From Streptomyces blattellae (GTDB taxonomy: Bacteria; Actinomycetota; Actinomycetes; Streptomycetales; Streptomycetaceae), in assembly GCF_009709555.1 (NCBI RefSeq), contig NZ_WJBG01000111.1, forward strand, positions 124,001 through 188,000: 64,000 bases of DNA, in the 5' to 3' direction. The position numbers and the translations under genes were made by a program. This document shows positions 19,301 through 29,326 of this stretch, piece after piece (position 1 is the stretch's first letter; each line of letters begins with the position of its first letter). A model generated the notes under the pieces. The model ran no database searches. It worked only from the letters and a program-made list of their open reading frames with translations, and had not been told where the DNA came from.

Positions 19301-19965
19301 GTCTGCGCCCCCTCGACATCGTGGTCCCGTCCGGCTCGATGCTCGCCCCAGAGCCGCCCGCCGCCGTGGTCGCCGGCAACGTGGAGACCTCGCAGGCGAT
19401 CACCGGCGCGCTCTATGCCGCACTCGGCGTCCAGGCCGAAGGCTCCGGCACGATGAACAACGTGACCTTCGGCAACGAACGGCACCAGTACTACGAGACC
19501 GTCGCCTCCGGATCCGGCGCGGGCGAGGGCTTTCCGGGCACGCCCGTCGTGCAGACCCATATGACCAACTCACGGCTCACCGACCCGGAAGTCCTGGAGT
19601 GGCGACTGCCGGTCCACATCGAGGAGTTCGCCGTCCGGCGCGGCAGCGGCGGCGCCGGACGCTGGCGCGGCGGTGACGGAGCCGTGCGCCGTATCCGGTT
19701 CCACGAGCTGATGACCGTCTCCACTCTCTCCCAGCACCGCAGGGTCCCGCCGTACGGCATGGCGGGCGGCGAACCGGGCGCACTGGGCGCCAACCGTGTC
19801 GAGCGCGCGGACGGTACGGTCAGCGCACTGGGCGCAAGCGATGCGACGGACGTCGTCCCCGGCGACGTACTCGTCGTCGAAACTCCAGGTGGCGGTGGTT
19901 ACGGACCGCCGTCCCCCGACCCCCATCAAGCAGGAGAAGAGACCGATGATCTTCGGGCGTTCTGA
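16324..19965 (+). CDS. 5-Oxoprolinase, fused HyuA-HyuB type, ATP-hydrolysing
   Basis: A 1,213-residue protein with an N-terminal hydantoinase-A domain ([13 protein letters not shown] nucleotide-binding segment; [35 protein letters not shown]) and a C-terminal hydantoinase-B domain from about residue 690 ([34 protein letters not shown]). The single-chain layout and the [15 protein letters not shown] stretch match eukaryotic-type 5-oxoprolinases, which convert 5-oxo-L-proline plus ATP to L-glutamate. Bacteria more often split the two domains. A hydantoin substrate remains possible. Start GTG 16324 follows GGGGAG. The last 20 bp overlap the cvnD gene. Confidence 0.88.
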   Translation: MTTGWQFWVDRGGTFTDIVARRPDGRLLTHKLLSDNPARYADAAVAGVRELLDGSHAPVEAVRMGTTVATNALLERKGERTLLVITRGFRDALRIAYQNRPRIFARRIELPELLYERVVEVDERIAADGTVLRAPDLDALAVPLQEAYDDGIRAVAVVCMHSHLHPAHEQAAGELATRIGFPQISLSSEVSPLMKLVPRGDTAVVDAYLSPVLRRYVQHVADELEGVRLMFMQSNGGLAEAGQFRGKDAILSGPAGGIVGMARMSQLAGFDQVIGFDMGGTSTDVSHFAGEYERVFSTQIAGVRLRAPMLDIHTVAAGGGSVLHFDGSRYRVGPDSAGADPGPACYRGGGPLAVTDANVMLGRIQPAHFPKVFGPDGDQPLDDALVRDRFAALAREIREQTGDDRTPEQVAEGYLQIAVANIANAVKRISVQKGHDVTRYALTTFGGAGGQHACMVADSLGIRTVLVPPMAGVLSALGIGLADTTAMREQSVEAPLEPASMPAVLKTADDLESAARAELLAEDIPEDRIRITRRAQLRYDGTDTTLTVELTEPDTMRHAFEERHRATYSFTLDRPVVVEALSVEATGITEPPDLSALAPFAAAPDGRSAVPDTVRLHTGGAWRDVPLHRREDLPPGETVTGPAIITEASATTVVDDGWRAATTDDGHLVMERAAITQSSDLGTKADPVLLEVFNNLFMSIAEQMGARLESTAQSVNIKERLDFSCALFDPDGNLVANAPHIPVHLGSMGTSVKEVIRRRGSGMCPGDTYAVNDPYHGGTHLPDVTVITPVFDTEDTERNRILFYVASRGHHAEIGGIAPGSMPANSRTIEEEGILFDNWLLAEAGRFREAETLRLLTEARYPSRNPKTNLADLRAQIAANQKGVDEVARMIENFGLDVVQAYMRHVQDNAEEAVRRVIDALDDGAYAYETDSGAVIRVSVRVDRENRSATVDFTGTSSQLASNFNAPLAVVNAAVLYVFRTLVADDIPLNDGCLRPLDIVVPSGSMLAPEPPAAVVAGNVETSQAITGALYAALGVQAEGSGTMNNVTFGNERHQYYETVASGSGAGEGFPGTPVVQTHMTNSRLTDPEVLEWRLPVHIEEFAVRRGSGGAGRWRGGDGAVRRIRFHELMTVSTLSQHRRVPPYGMAGGEPGALGANRVERADGTVSALGASDATDVVPGDVLVVETPGGGGYGPPSPDPHQAGEETDDLRAF

Positions 19966-20551
19966 GCGCGGCAAGCTTCCGGTCGAGCCCGTCACGCTCA
20001 AGATCCTGGTGGCCGGCGGATTCGGCGTGGGCAAGACCACCCTTGTCGGCGCGGTCAGCGAGATCAGGCCGCTGCGCACCGAGGAACTGCTCACCGAGGC
20101 CGGGCGCCCGGTCGACGACACGAGTGGCGTGGAAGGCAAGCACACCACCACCGTCGCGATGGACTTCGGGCGCATCACGTTGCGCGAGGACCTGGTCCTG
20201 TATCTCTTCGGCACGCCCGGTCAGGAGCGGTTCTGGTTCATGTGGGACGAGCTCTCCGAGGGCGCGCTCGGTGCCGTCGTCCTCGCCGACACCCGGCGCC
20301 TGGAGGACTCCTTCGCCGCCGTCGACTACTTCGAGCGGCGCTCCATACCCTTCGTCGTCGGCGTCAACTGCTTCGAGGGAGCCGCCCGTTATCCGGTGGA
20401 CGACGTACGCCAGGCACTCGACCTCGACAGCCATGTACCGCTGCTCCTGACCGACGCCCGGGACCGGGAGTCGGTCAAAGAGGTCCTCATCGGCGTGGTC
20501 GAGCACGCCATGGCGTACGCGGCGGAGCGCCGCCAGACCGTCACCACCTGA
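19946..20551 (+). CDS. cvnD: Conservon small GTPase (CvnD), separated from cvnABC
   Basis: A 201-residue Ras-like GTPase with P-loop GGFGVGKTT (residues 24-32), the switch-II motif GTPGQERF, and the altered NCF in place of NKxD that is usual for CvnD proteins. It is the effector of the CvnA-B-C complex. ATG 19946 is chosen over the longer frame from 19796 because [10 protein letters not shown] is the normal CvnD start and CAGGAGAAGA precedes it. The gene begins 20 bp inside the oxoprolinase gene and 6 kb away from cvnC, so it is probably co-transcribed with oxoprolinase. The nearest CvnABC set otherwise lacks its GTPase. Confidence 0.92.
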   Translation: MIFGRSERGKLPVEPVTLKILVAGGFGVGKTTLVGAVSEIRPLRTEELLTEAGRPVDDTSGVEGKHTTTVAMDFGRITLREDLVLYLFGTPGQERFWFMWDELSEGALGAVVLADTRRLEDSFAAVDYFERRSIPFVVGVNCFEGAARYPVDDVRQALDLDSHVPLLLTDARDRESVKEVLIGVVEHAMAYAAERRQTVTT

Positions 20552-20562
20552 CACGCGCGCGT

Positions 20563-20594
20563 GGCCCGTACCCCCACCGACCGGGGTACGGGCC
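20563..20594. terminator. Bidirectional terminator hairpin between cvnD and glpK
   Basis: GGCCCGTACCCC (20563-20574) pairs perfectly over 12 bp with GGGGTACGGGCC (20583-20594), loop of 8 nt. It lies between convergent genes and can serve both. Confidence 0.8.
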
Positions 20595-20607
20595 GTAGTT
20601 CATGTGT

Positions 20608-22116
<1,509 letters not shown>

Positions 22117-22138
22117 GACGTCCCCTTCGTCGGATCCT

Positions 22139-22864
22139 TCAGAACGCTGCGTTGAAGATCACCCCGGCCAGCGCCCCGCCGATCAGCGGACCCACTACCG
22201 GAATCCACGCGTAACCCCAGTCCGAGGTGCCCTTGTTGGGGATCGGGAGCAGCGCGTGGGCGATGCGCGGGCCCAGGTCACGGGCCGGGTTGATGGCGTA
22301 CCCGGTGGGACCGCCGAGCGACAGACCGATGCCGACCACCAGGAACGAGACGATCAGAATCGCGGTACCGGACTCGCCGAGCCCCTTGGTCAAACCGAAG
22401 GCCAGGATGGGCAGCACCAGACCGACCGTCGCGATGATCTCGGTGATGAGGTTCGCCACGGGATGGCGGATCGCGGGCGCCGTGGAGAAGATCCCGAGCG
22501 TCGGCTGCGCCTTGTCCTCCTCGCTGTTGGCCTGGAACTGCGCGAAATAGACGAGCCAGCACAGAATCGCGCCGAGGAAGGCGCCCACCATCTGCCCGGC
22601 GACATAGAGGTGGACCTTGTCCCAGTTGCCGGTGTCGATGGCGATCCCGAGGGTCACGGCGGGGTTGAGGTGCCCGCCGGACAGCGGCGCGGCGGTGTAC
22701 GCCCCGGCCAGCACGCCGAAGCCCCAGCCGAAGGCGATGACGACCCAGCCGGCGTCCTTGGCCTTGGAGTAGTTCAGTACGACAGCGGCGACCACTCCGG
22801 CGCCGAAAAGAATCAGGATCGCGGTACCGATGACTTCGCCGACGAATATGTCTCCATCGCTCAT
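22139..22864 (-). CDS. glpF: Glycerol uptake facilitator (aquaglyceroporin)
   Basis: A 241-residue MIP-family channel with six hydrophobic segments and both NPA boxes: [10 protein letters not shown] in the first half and [12 protein letters not shown] in the second. The Asp after NPAR and the RDLGPR sequence favour a glycerol facilitator over a water-only aquaporin. It allows passive entry of glycerol, which GlpK traps by phosphorylation. It is the first gene of the leftward operon; its upstream region (22865-23114) contains no gene. Confidence 0.95.
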   Translation of the reverse strand: MSDGDIFVGEVIGTAILILFGAGVVAAVVLNYSKAKDAGWVVIAFGWGFGVLAGAYTAAPLSGGHLNPAVTLGIAIDTGNWDKVHLYVAGQMVGAFLGAILCWLVYFAQFQANSEEDKAQPTLGIFSTAPAIRHPVANLITEIIATVGLVLPILAFGLTKGLGESGTAILIVSFLVVGIGLSLGGPTGYAINPARDLGPRIAHALLPIPNKGTSDWGYAWIPVVGPLIGGALAGVIFNAAF

Positions 22865-23114
22865 GGCGGCTCCTAGGCCCTGGCCCGGGACGATCGGCCC
22901 CGGTCCTCCGTGCAGGGTGCGGTTCCCTTGGCGGACGGCCGAAGGCAGGGAAGGTCCCGCGCCCCGTCCGGCGTCCGTGACGAGCGTGCCGTCGCAGCCG
23001 AATCGCCCGTGGGGGAGCGGCCCTTGGCTCAGGCGGGCCCCGCGCGGCGCAGTGCGTGGATACGCCGAGAATGTACGGCGATGTCGGCTGACACCGGGAA
23101 GTTTTCACCGGCAC
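22865..23114. other. Upstream region of the glp operon, no gene seen
   Basis: About 250 bp between the glpF start and an EAL-domain relic. It should contain the glp promoter. I found no clear operator repeat and no gylR-type gene. Confidence 0.5.
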
Positions 23115-23481
23115 TCAGAGAGCGTCAAGGTCGTCGACGGCAATGGTTGAAAGGCTCGGTGGGAAGCACGACCGGATCCGACGTGCCCTCAGCCCCTCCC
23201 CGGCTCCACCACCGCGCACTCCTAGTTCGCCCTGCGCCAGCTGCGCACCCGCCGACAGCGCCGCCGCACACTGCAGTTCGGTCTCGACGCCTTCCACCGA
23301 CAGCGGTGCGCCCAACTGCTCGCACAGTGTCCGCACCGATCGCGCAGCGTGTGCAACGAGTGCTGCTTCCGGGCGCATGACAGAGGTGCCGCGCTCGACC
23401 GACGGAAACTCCGTGGGCGTACGGCGGCGGGGCCGCGTTCGTACGGCCGTACTGTCGCGTTCGTCGCAGGGCGCGGGTCTC
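23115..23481 (-). pseudogene. Probable relic of an EAL-domain (cyclic-di-GMP phosphodiesterase) gene
   Basis: The leftward frame encodes SVEGVETELQCAAALSAG and then AQLAQGELG, matching the hallmark EGVET and (A)QG motifs at the C-terminal end of EAL domains. The catalytic EAL, DDFG and KxD motifs that should lie upstream are not there: only about 60 codons precede this part and sequence quality fades toward 23480, where the next gene ends. This is most likely the 3' remnant of a deleted gene. The upstream limit is approximate. Confidence 0.45.
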
Positions 23482-24672
23482 TCACCGCGCCGCTATCACC
23501 GCTGAACCATGGCCGAAAAGCCCCTGGTTCGCCGTGATTCCCACCTGCGCCCCGGCGACCTGCCGGGCGCCGGCGTCCCCTCGCAACTGCCAGGTCAGTT
23601 CGCAGACTTGGGCTATCGCCTGAGCTGGGACCGCCTCTCCGAAGGAGGCCAGACCGCCACTGGCGTTCACGGGTATGCGCCCGCCGAGCGCCGTCGCGCC
23701 CTCCCGCAGCAGCTTCACGGCCTCGCCCTCGCCGCACAACCCGAGATCCTCGTACCACTGCAACTCCAGGGCGGTGGACAGGTCATAGACCTCGGCGAGG
23801 GAAAGGTCCTCGGGACCGATGGCGGCCTCTTCGTAGGCCGCCCGCGCGATCGATGCCCGGAACGTCTCCCCGGCGGGTTCCACAGTGGCCGCCGAGTCCG
23901 TCGCGATGTCCGGCAGGTCAAGCACCGTGTTCGGATAGCGCGGCGTCACCGTGGACACCGCCCGGATCCGCACCGGGTCCCCCACTCCGTGGCGGCGCGC
24001 GAACTCCATGCTGCACAGCACCAGGGCCGCCCCGCCGTCCGAGGTGGCGCAGATGTCCAGCAGCCGCAGCGGGTCGGCGACGATGGCCGAGGCGGCGACC
24101 TCCTCCGCGGTGACCCGGTTGCGGTAGCGCGCATACGGATTGAGCGCCCCCTGCGCCGCGTTCTTCACCTTGACCTGTGCGAAGTCCTCCGGTGTGTCCC
24201 CGTGCACAGCCATCCGGCGGCGCGCGTACAGCCCGAAGTACGTCGGATTCGTCGCGCCGAGGACTCGGAAGCGCAGCCAGTCGGGGTCGTCCGGCCGGTC
24301 TCCGCCGGCGGGCCGAAAGAACCCCTTGGGGGCGGCATCGGCACCCACCACGAGCACCACCTCCGCGAGCCCGGCAAGGATCTGCGTCCGCGCGGTGTTG
24401 ACGGCCTGGGCCCCGGACGCGCACGCCGCGTACACGCTCGCGACCCGGGCTCCCTGCCAGCCCAGCGCCTTCGCGAACGTCGCCCCCGCCACATACCCCG
24501 GATAGCCGCCACGCACCGTGTCCGCGCCGACGACCGAATCGACCTGTCGCCACTCCAGCCCCGCGTCGGCGAGCGCCGCCCGGGCAGCCGCCGAGCCGTA
24601 CGCGACGAAGCTGCGCCCCCACTTACCCCAGGGGTGCATGCCCGCACCGAGCACCGCCACCTCTGCTGTCAT
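23482..24672 (-). CDS. Thiolase-family protein (acetyl-CoA acetyltransferase / lipid-transfer-protein type)
   Basis: A 396-residue thiolase-fold protein with nucleophile Cys84 in YAACASGAQAV and the C-terminal NASGGLASFGEAVPAQ and GHGSAVI segments. This subgroup is typically encoded with a DUF35 OB-fold partner and acts in thiolytic cleavage or condensation of branched, aromatic or steroid acyl-CoAs. Here the DUF35 gene lies immediately upstream and its stop overlaps this ATG (ATGA at 24669-24672), so the two products are likely made together and form one complex. The start at 24672 is chosen for that overlap over the frame to 24696. The substrate is unknown. Confidence 0.88.
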   Translation of the reverse strand: MTAEVAVLGAGMHPWGKWGRSFVAYGSAAARAALADAGLEWRQVDSVVGADTVRGGYPGYVAGATFAKALGWQGARVASVYAACASGAQAVNTARTQILAGLAEVVLVVGADAAPKGFFRPAGGDRPDDPDWLRFRVLGATNPTYFGLYARRRMAVHGDTPEDFAQVKVKNAAQGALNPYARYRNRVTAEEVAASAIVADPLRLLDICATSDGGAALVLCSMEFARRHGVGDPVRIRAVSTVTPRYPNTVLDLPDIATDSAATVEPAGETFRASIARAAYEEAAIGPEDLSLAEVYDLSTALELQWYEDLGLCGEGEAVKLLREGATALGGRIPVNASGGLASFGEAVPAQAIAQVCELTWQLRGDAGARQVAGAQVGITANQGLFGHGSAVIAAR

Positions 24673-25115
24673 ACCGTCTCCCCCGTCGGCCGCCACTGCC
24701 AGGTCGTCCAGACCCTCTCCGCGTCTTCATGGAGCACGCCCCGGACCACCTCCACCTCCATGCCCACGGCCAGATCGGCGACGGTGACTCCGGGAACCGC
24801 CTGTCCGAGCACCACCATCCGCTCGTTCAACAGCTCCACTGCGATCAACGCGTACGGCTGCCACGGAAGTTCCGGGTCGGTCACATAGGGTGACGGAGGC
24901 CGGTACCGACTGTCCGTGTACGACCAGACGCGCCCGCGCCGCGACAGCGGAACCTCTTCCAGGTCGCCGCCCGGGCAGCCGGGGTTGCGGCAGTGCGAGT
25001 CCTCACGTGGGAAGAAGACCGAGGCGCAGGCCGCACAGCGGGTGCCGAGAAGCGTGAAGCCGTCACCGTCGCCGGTGAACCATTGCTCGACCACAGGTGT
25101 GTGTGTACGTGACAA
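24669..25115 (-). CDS. DUF35/OB-fold zinc-ribbon protein, partner of the thiolase
   Basis: A 148-residue protein with an N-terminal zinc ribbon (Cys27, Cys30, Cys42, Cys47) followed by an OB-fold acyl-CoA-binding domain (GRVWSYTDSRYRPPSPY, PYALIAVEL). Members of this family accompany thiolases and hydratases and are needed for their activity. The gene is the first of a two-gene operon, and its stop overlaps the thiolase start. Confidence 0.9.
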   Translation of the reverse strand: MSRTHTPVVEQWFTGDGDGFTLLGTRCAACASVFFPREDSHCRNPGCPGGDLEEVPLSRRGRVWSYTDSRYRPPSPYVTDPELPWQPYALIAVELLNERMVVLGQAVPGVTVADLAVGMEVEVVRGVLHEDAERVWTTWQWRPTGETV

Positions 25116-25230
25116 GAGTCCTCCCCGGCAGGCAATCTGACGGAACGTCAGAAGTGTGCCACGGGCAACCGGAATTGAGCAGGGCGTATCAGAGAACCAA
25201 ACGGGTCCGTGCGGCGTCGTCGTATCGGGA

Positions 25231-25269
25231 GAGGCGGCCGGGGTTCACGGGGGTGACTCCGGCCGCCTC
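25231..25269. repeat. Strong hairpin in a divergent intergenic region
   Basis: GAGGCGGCCGG (25231-25241) pairs perfectly with CCGGCCGCCTC (25259-25269), with a 17-nt loop. It lies between the leftward DUF35 gene (start 25115) and the rightward dipeptidase gene (start 25351), so it is not at the end of either gene. It could be an attenuator in the dipeptidase leader or a leftover terminator. Confidence 0.6.
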
Positions 25270-25350
25270 TTCGTGCGGCCTCACACGAACGCGGCCGACT
25301 GCATCCGATCGCTTCCCCGGCGGAACAAACACCTGATAAATGCAGGAGAC

Positions 25351-26160
25351 ATGACACGACTCTCCGCCGCGCTACGCGGTCTGGTCACCGCGATCGCCAC
25401 CCTGCTCGCCCTCACCGCCGCCTCCGCCACCGCCCGGTCGGCAACCGAGCCGGAGGCGCCCAGTGACTTCGTGGCCCTGAGGACGGTCGACCCCACGATC
25501 ATCCAGGAGATGCGCTATCTCACCCCGCACAACTTCGTGGGCGAACCGATCGACGGCTACGAGCAGCCCGTGTGCATCCTCACCCGGCCCGCCGCCGAGG
25601 CCCTCCACCAGGCGCAGCAGTCGCTGCTGAGCCTGGGTTACAGCCTCAAGGTGTACGACTGCTATCGGCCGCAGCGCGCCGTGGACCACTTCGTCCGCTG
25701 GGCCGAGGACCTCGACGACCAGGCGATGAAGGGCGAGTTCTACCCGAACGTCGACAAGACACGGCTGTTCGCGGACGGTTACATCGCGGAGAAATCCGGC
25801 CACAGCCGCGGCTCGACCGTCGACCTCACCATCGTGCCGCTCCCGGCGAAGCCGACCCGGCCCTACCGGCCAGGAGAACCCCTGGTGCCCTGCTACGCAC
25901 CCCAGGACGAGCGCTTCCCGGACAACTCCGTCGACATGGGCACCGGGTTCGACTGCTTCGACACCCTCGCCCACACCCTTGACCCGCGTATCCAGGGTGA
26001 ACAGCGCACCAACCGGTTGCTCCTGAAGGGCACCCTGGAGGATCTGGGCTTCGTGAACCTCGCCGAAGAGTGGTGGCACTTCACATACAAGCCCGAACCG
26101 TTCCCGGACACCTACTTCGACTTCCCCGTGTCCTGGGAATCCCTCGCCGACAACCCCTGA
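25351..26160 (+). CDS. Secreted D-alanyl-D-alanine dipeptidase (VanX family)
   Basis: A 269-residue protein with a signal peptide (residues 1 to about 28, ending ASATARSA) and the complete VanX/DdpX metal site: His151 and Asp158 in SGHSRGSTVDLT, catalytic Glu240 and His243 in EEWWHFTY, and Arg106 in CYRPQRA. It should hydrolyse D-Ala-D-Ala outside the cell, most likely in peptidoglycan turnover rather than glycopeptide resistance because no vanHA genes are near. ATG 25351 with GCAGGAGA upstream is preferred to the in-frame start at 25156, which would lack a signal peptide at its N-terminus. Confidence 0.92.
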   Translation: MTRLSAALRGLVTAIATLLALTAASATARSATEPEAPSDFVALRTVDPTIIQEMRYLTPHNFVGEPIDGYEQPVCILTRPAAEALHQAQQSLLSLGYSLKVYDCYRPQRAVDHFVRWAEDLDDQAMKGEFYPNVDKTRLFADGYIAEKSGHSRGSTVDLTIVPLPAKPTRPYRPGEPLVPCYAPQDERFPDNSVDMGTGFDCFDTLAHTLDPRIQGEQRTNRLLLKGTLEDLGFVNLAEEWWHFTYKPEPFPDTYFDFPVSWESLADNP

Positions 26161-26207
26161 GCCGCCCCCGGAAGACGACCTCAGCGTGATCGGATACAGT
26201 CCGCCGC

Positions 26208-26744
26208 GTGTCCGAAATTCAAACCTCCGTCCCCAACCCCGTGCCCGGCTCGCACTGTTCGAGCTGCGGCACGCTCTACGGAGGGGGCGTCTCCGGCTGG
26301 CCGCGCACATGTCCTGCCTGCGGGACCGTGGCCTACCGCAATCCGCTGCCGGTCGCCGTGGCCCTGCAACCCGTGTACGACACGAGGGGTACCGCCCTGG
26401 TCGTCATCACCCGGACCGTGGCTCCCGCGCGCGGGGGCATCGCGTTGCCGGGTGGCTACATCGACGACCGGGAGGACTGGCGGCATGCCGTCGTGCGCGA
26501 GCTCAAGGAGGAGACGGGCATCGACGCGGCCGGCCGTGACGTGCGGCTCGTCGACGTGATGAGCGCCCCCGACGGGCACCTGCTGCTCTTCGGGCTGCTG
26601 CCGGAACGCCCGGTCGGCGTGCTCGCGCCGTCCGCCGTCACGGCTGAGACGGAGGGCTGGCACCTCCTGCGCAGGCCGGAGGAGCTGGCCTTCCCCTTGC
26701 ACACCGTGGCCGTACGGGCGTGGTTCGAGGGCCGCTACATCTGA
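26208..26744 (+). CDS. NUDIX hydrolase with N-terminal zinc ribbon
   Basis: A 178-residue protein. Four cysteines (17, 20, 35, 38) form a zinc ribbon like that of NudC/NADH pyrophosphatases, followed by the Nudix box GGYIDDRED...RELKEETG (residues 82-104). It would hydrolyse a nucleoside diphosphate linked to another group. Start is GTG 26208. It ends 2 bp from the end of the convergent GH31 gene. Confidence 0.9.
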   Translation: MSEIQTSVPNPVPGSHCSSCGTLYGGGVSGWPRTCPACGTVAYRNPLPVAVALQPVYDTRGTALVVITRTVAPARGGIALPGGYIDDREDWRHAVVRELKEETGIDAAGRDVRLVDVMSAPDGHLLLFGLLPERPVGVLAPSAVTAETEGWHLLRRPEELAFPLHTVAVRAWFEGRYI

Positions 26745-26746
26745 GC

Positions 26747-29113
26747 TCAGCTCTCCACGACCCCCCGTACGCGTACCGGGTGGGGCGGCACGCCCCCGCC
26801 GCCCTCACCGTCACGCTCGACGATCACCTGACCGTCCTTCCAGCGGGTGACGTACCGCTCGATCCCCGGCTCGTCCCACCCGTCACCCCTGTCCGGCACG
26901 ACCAGCCCGCCTCCGGTCCGGCCCCGGCCGGGCGCCCACACCTCCAGTTCCAGCCCTCCGTCATCCCCGCGCACGGGGACCACGGCGCCCGCGCGCGCGA
27001 GAACGGGAATCCGCGACAGCGGCGCGTCGACCAGCACCTGCGCCGGCCCGTCGTACGCCTGCTCCGTCGCCGTGTCGTACCAGCGCCCCCGTGGCAGCTG
27101 CACAGCGCGCCGGTCCGTGCCCGGACCGAGCACCGGGGCCACCAGAAGACCGTCGCCCAGCAGAAACGCATCCTCACAGTCCCGGAGCGCGCGGTCCTCC
27201 GGCGTGTTCCACCACAGCGGCCGCACATAGGGCGCTCCCGTGCGGCGGGCCAGATGGGCCAGCGTGACGAAGAACGGACACAGCCGACGGCGTTCGGCAA
27301 GCGCCACGCGCGCGTGCTCCAGCACCTCCGGCCCGAATTCCCACGGCTCCCTGCGGCCCGCCCGCAGGCTCGCGTGCGTCCGGAACAAGGGCAGGTACGC
27401 GGCCAACTGGAACCACCGCAGATACAGCTCCGGTGACGGACTCCCGTCGAAGCCGCCCACGTCCGGGCCTGAATAAGGCACCCCGCACAGTCCCAGCCCC
27501 ATGACCAACGCCAGTGAAGCCCGCACCCCCGGCCAGCCCGTCGCCACGTCACCGGACCACGTTCCTCCGTAGCGCTGCATGCCGGCCCAGCCCGAACGCG
27601 AGAACAGGAAGGGCCGCTCCGTGGGCGCCAGCGCGCGCAGGCCCTCGTACGCGGCCTGGGCCATGCACAGCGCGTAGACGTTGTGCGCCTCGCGATGGTC
27701 GCCGCCTCGTCCGTCCAGGTCGTGCCTGGCCGAGCGCGGCAGCGTCGACTCCCCGAAGGCGGTGAACGACACGGGTTCGTTCATGTCGTGCCAGAACCCG
27801 GTGAACCCCTGCGCCAGCCGCTCCTCATAGAGCCCACCCCACCAGGCACGCACGCGCGCGTGCGTGAAGTCCGGGTAGACAGCCTCCCCGGGCCAGGCGA
27901 CTCCCCGCACCAGCCTCCCCGAGGCATCCCGCACGAAAGCATCCTCGTCCGTACCGCTGTCGTACACGGCGTTGCCCGGCGCGGCCTTCACCGCCGGGTC
28001 GACGATCGACACCAGCCGGACTCCGTCCCGCCGCAGGTCCTCGGCAAGCTGAGGCAGCTTGGGGAAGCGCTCACGGTCGACCGTGAACACCTGATGGGCG
28101 TCGTAGTGGTCGATGTCCAGATGAACCGCGTCGAGCGGCAGACCGCGTTCCCGGTACCCCGCGACGATCCGTCGGACCTCCTGCTCGCTGCCGAAGCCCC
28201 ACCGCGCATGATGGTGGCCCAGCGCCCACGCGGGCGGCAGCGCGGGCGCCCCGGTGAGCGATGCCCAGGCGAGCAGCACGCGCGCGGGGGTGCCCACCAT
28301 GACCCAGCAGCGCAACGGGCCGCCGTCCATGCGCAGTTCGCACGCCCCCCATCGGTCATGGCCGGAGCCGGCACCCTCCTCGCCCTCCCGCAGCGTGAGC
28401 GTGCCGTCCCAGGGGGTGTCGTGGAACACCAGATGGGTGGCGGCGTCGGCCACGACCAGTTGGACCGGCATGGTGGTGTACAGCGGATCGTCACCGGGAC
28501 CGAACGCGTGTCCGGGGTCGGTGTTCCACATCCGGTACGTGCCGTCCCGCAGCCGAGGCCCCGACGCCCTCCCGCCCAGCCCGAAGAAGCGCGCGTCGGC
28601 GGCCACTTCCGACCGCTGCATCCAGCGCGCCGCGCCGCCGCCCACCGGCTCCCACCAGCGGGGCGGCAGAGCGCGGCGCAGGGTCACCCCGCCGGGCGTA
28701 CGCACCTCGACGGCGCCGTGCCGGGAGATTGCGACCGTCACGCGCTCGGCCACGACCCGCCAGCCGCCGTCCTTGTCCGGCTCCAGCACCGCCCGGGGGT
28801 CCGGCTCCGGACAGCGGTCCCCGAGGGCGTACGAGGGCTCGGGAGCGGCCCCGTCCCAGCCCCAGAAGACGGCACCGTTCACGGCGACGGTGATCCGCAA
28901 CTCGGACCTGCTGAAGCGGACCAGGCCGCCCCCGGGGCCGGGCTCCACCCGCTGCACGGGACCGGGTACCCGGGCGCGCTCGGCACCCCGGGCCGGGAGC
29001 CCGGCCGCATCGGCCCGCCTGCGGCGCCATGCCGCCTGTACGGTACGCAACCTCTGAGAGGCTCCCGCAGAGCCGGCTGCTTTCATCGAACGCACCAGGT
29101 CACGACCGTTCAT
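26747..29113 (-). CDS. Glycoside hydrolase family 31 (alpha-glucosidase/alpha-xylosidase type)
   Basis: A protein of about 788 residues with the GH31 nucleophile motif FWHDMNEPVSF (Asp443) and an acid/base-type WSGDVATGW further on. The upstream segments ALGHHHARWGF and LDIDHYDAHQVF are typical of family 31 substrate loops. No signal peptide is visible, so it probably acts in the cytoplasm on imported alpha-linked oligosaccharides. ATG 29113 is preferred, with CAGGG at suitable spacing; GTG 29122 is an in-frame alternative. It is divergent from the acetoacetyl-CoA synthetase gene. Confidence 0.9.
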   Translation of the reverse strand: MNGRDLVRSMKAAGSAGASQRLRTVQAAWRRRRADAAGLPARGAERARVPGPVQRVEPGPGGGLVRFSRSELRITVAVNGAVFWGWDGAAPEPSYALGDRCPEPDPRAVLEPDKDGGWRVVAERVTVAISRHGAVEVRTPGGVTLRRALPPRWWEPVGGGAARWMQRSEVAADARFFGLGGRASGPRLRDGTYRMWNTDPGHAFGPGDDPLYTTMPVQLVVADAATHLVFHDTPWDGTLTLREGEEGAGSGHDRWGACELRMDGGPLRCWVMVGTPARVLLAWASLTGAPALPPAWALGHHHARWGFGSEQEVRRIVAGYRERGLPLDAVHLDIDHYDAHQVFTVDRERFPKLPQLAEDLRRDGVRLVSIVDPAVKAAPGNAVYDSGTDEDAFVRDASGRLVRGVAWPGEAVYPDFTHARVRAWWGGLYEERLAQGFTGFWHDMNEPVSFTAFGESTLPRSARHDLDGRGGDHREAHNVYALCMAQAAYEGLRALAPTERPFLFSRSGWAGMQRYGGTWSGDVATGWPGVRASLALVMGLGLCGVPYSGPDVGGFDGSPSPELYLRWFQLAAYLPLFRTHASLRAGRREPWEFGPEVLEHARVALAERRRLCPFFVTLAHLARRTGAPYVRPLWWNTPEDRALRDCEDAFLLGDGLLVAPVLGPGTDRRAVQLPRGRWYDTATEQAYDGPAQVLVDAPLSRIPVLARAGAVVPVRGDDGGLELEVWAPGRGRTGGGLVVPDRGDGWDEPGIERYVTRWKDGQVIVERDGEGGGGVPPHPVRVRGVVES

Positions 29114-29326
29114 GCTGCTCACCCTGCCATCGACCGCGCCACGCTCGGGTGTCGTTCACCTGCCGTTCACCCGTGGCGGGACCACATCCTCTCGACGCGA
29201 ACTATGTGGGATGTGCCCTGGTGCAGAAGTCGATCACATGGCATCGTCCGTGTCAGCCGCGTCCCGCGCACACCCCAGCCTGTGCGCGGGAAACGCACAC
29301 GACGCGCACAGTCCGGGAGCCGCCCC

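Noticed and set aside
27683..29326. Long N-terminal extension of acetoacetyl-CoA synthetase
   Set aside because: It lies antisense to the GH31 gene and the family begins at ATG 29327 with its own ribosome site.
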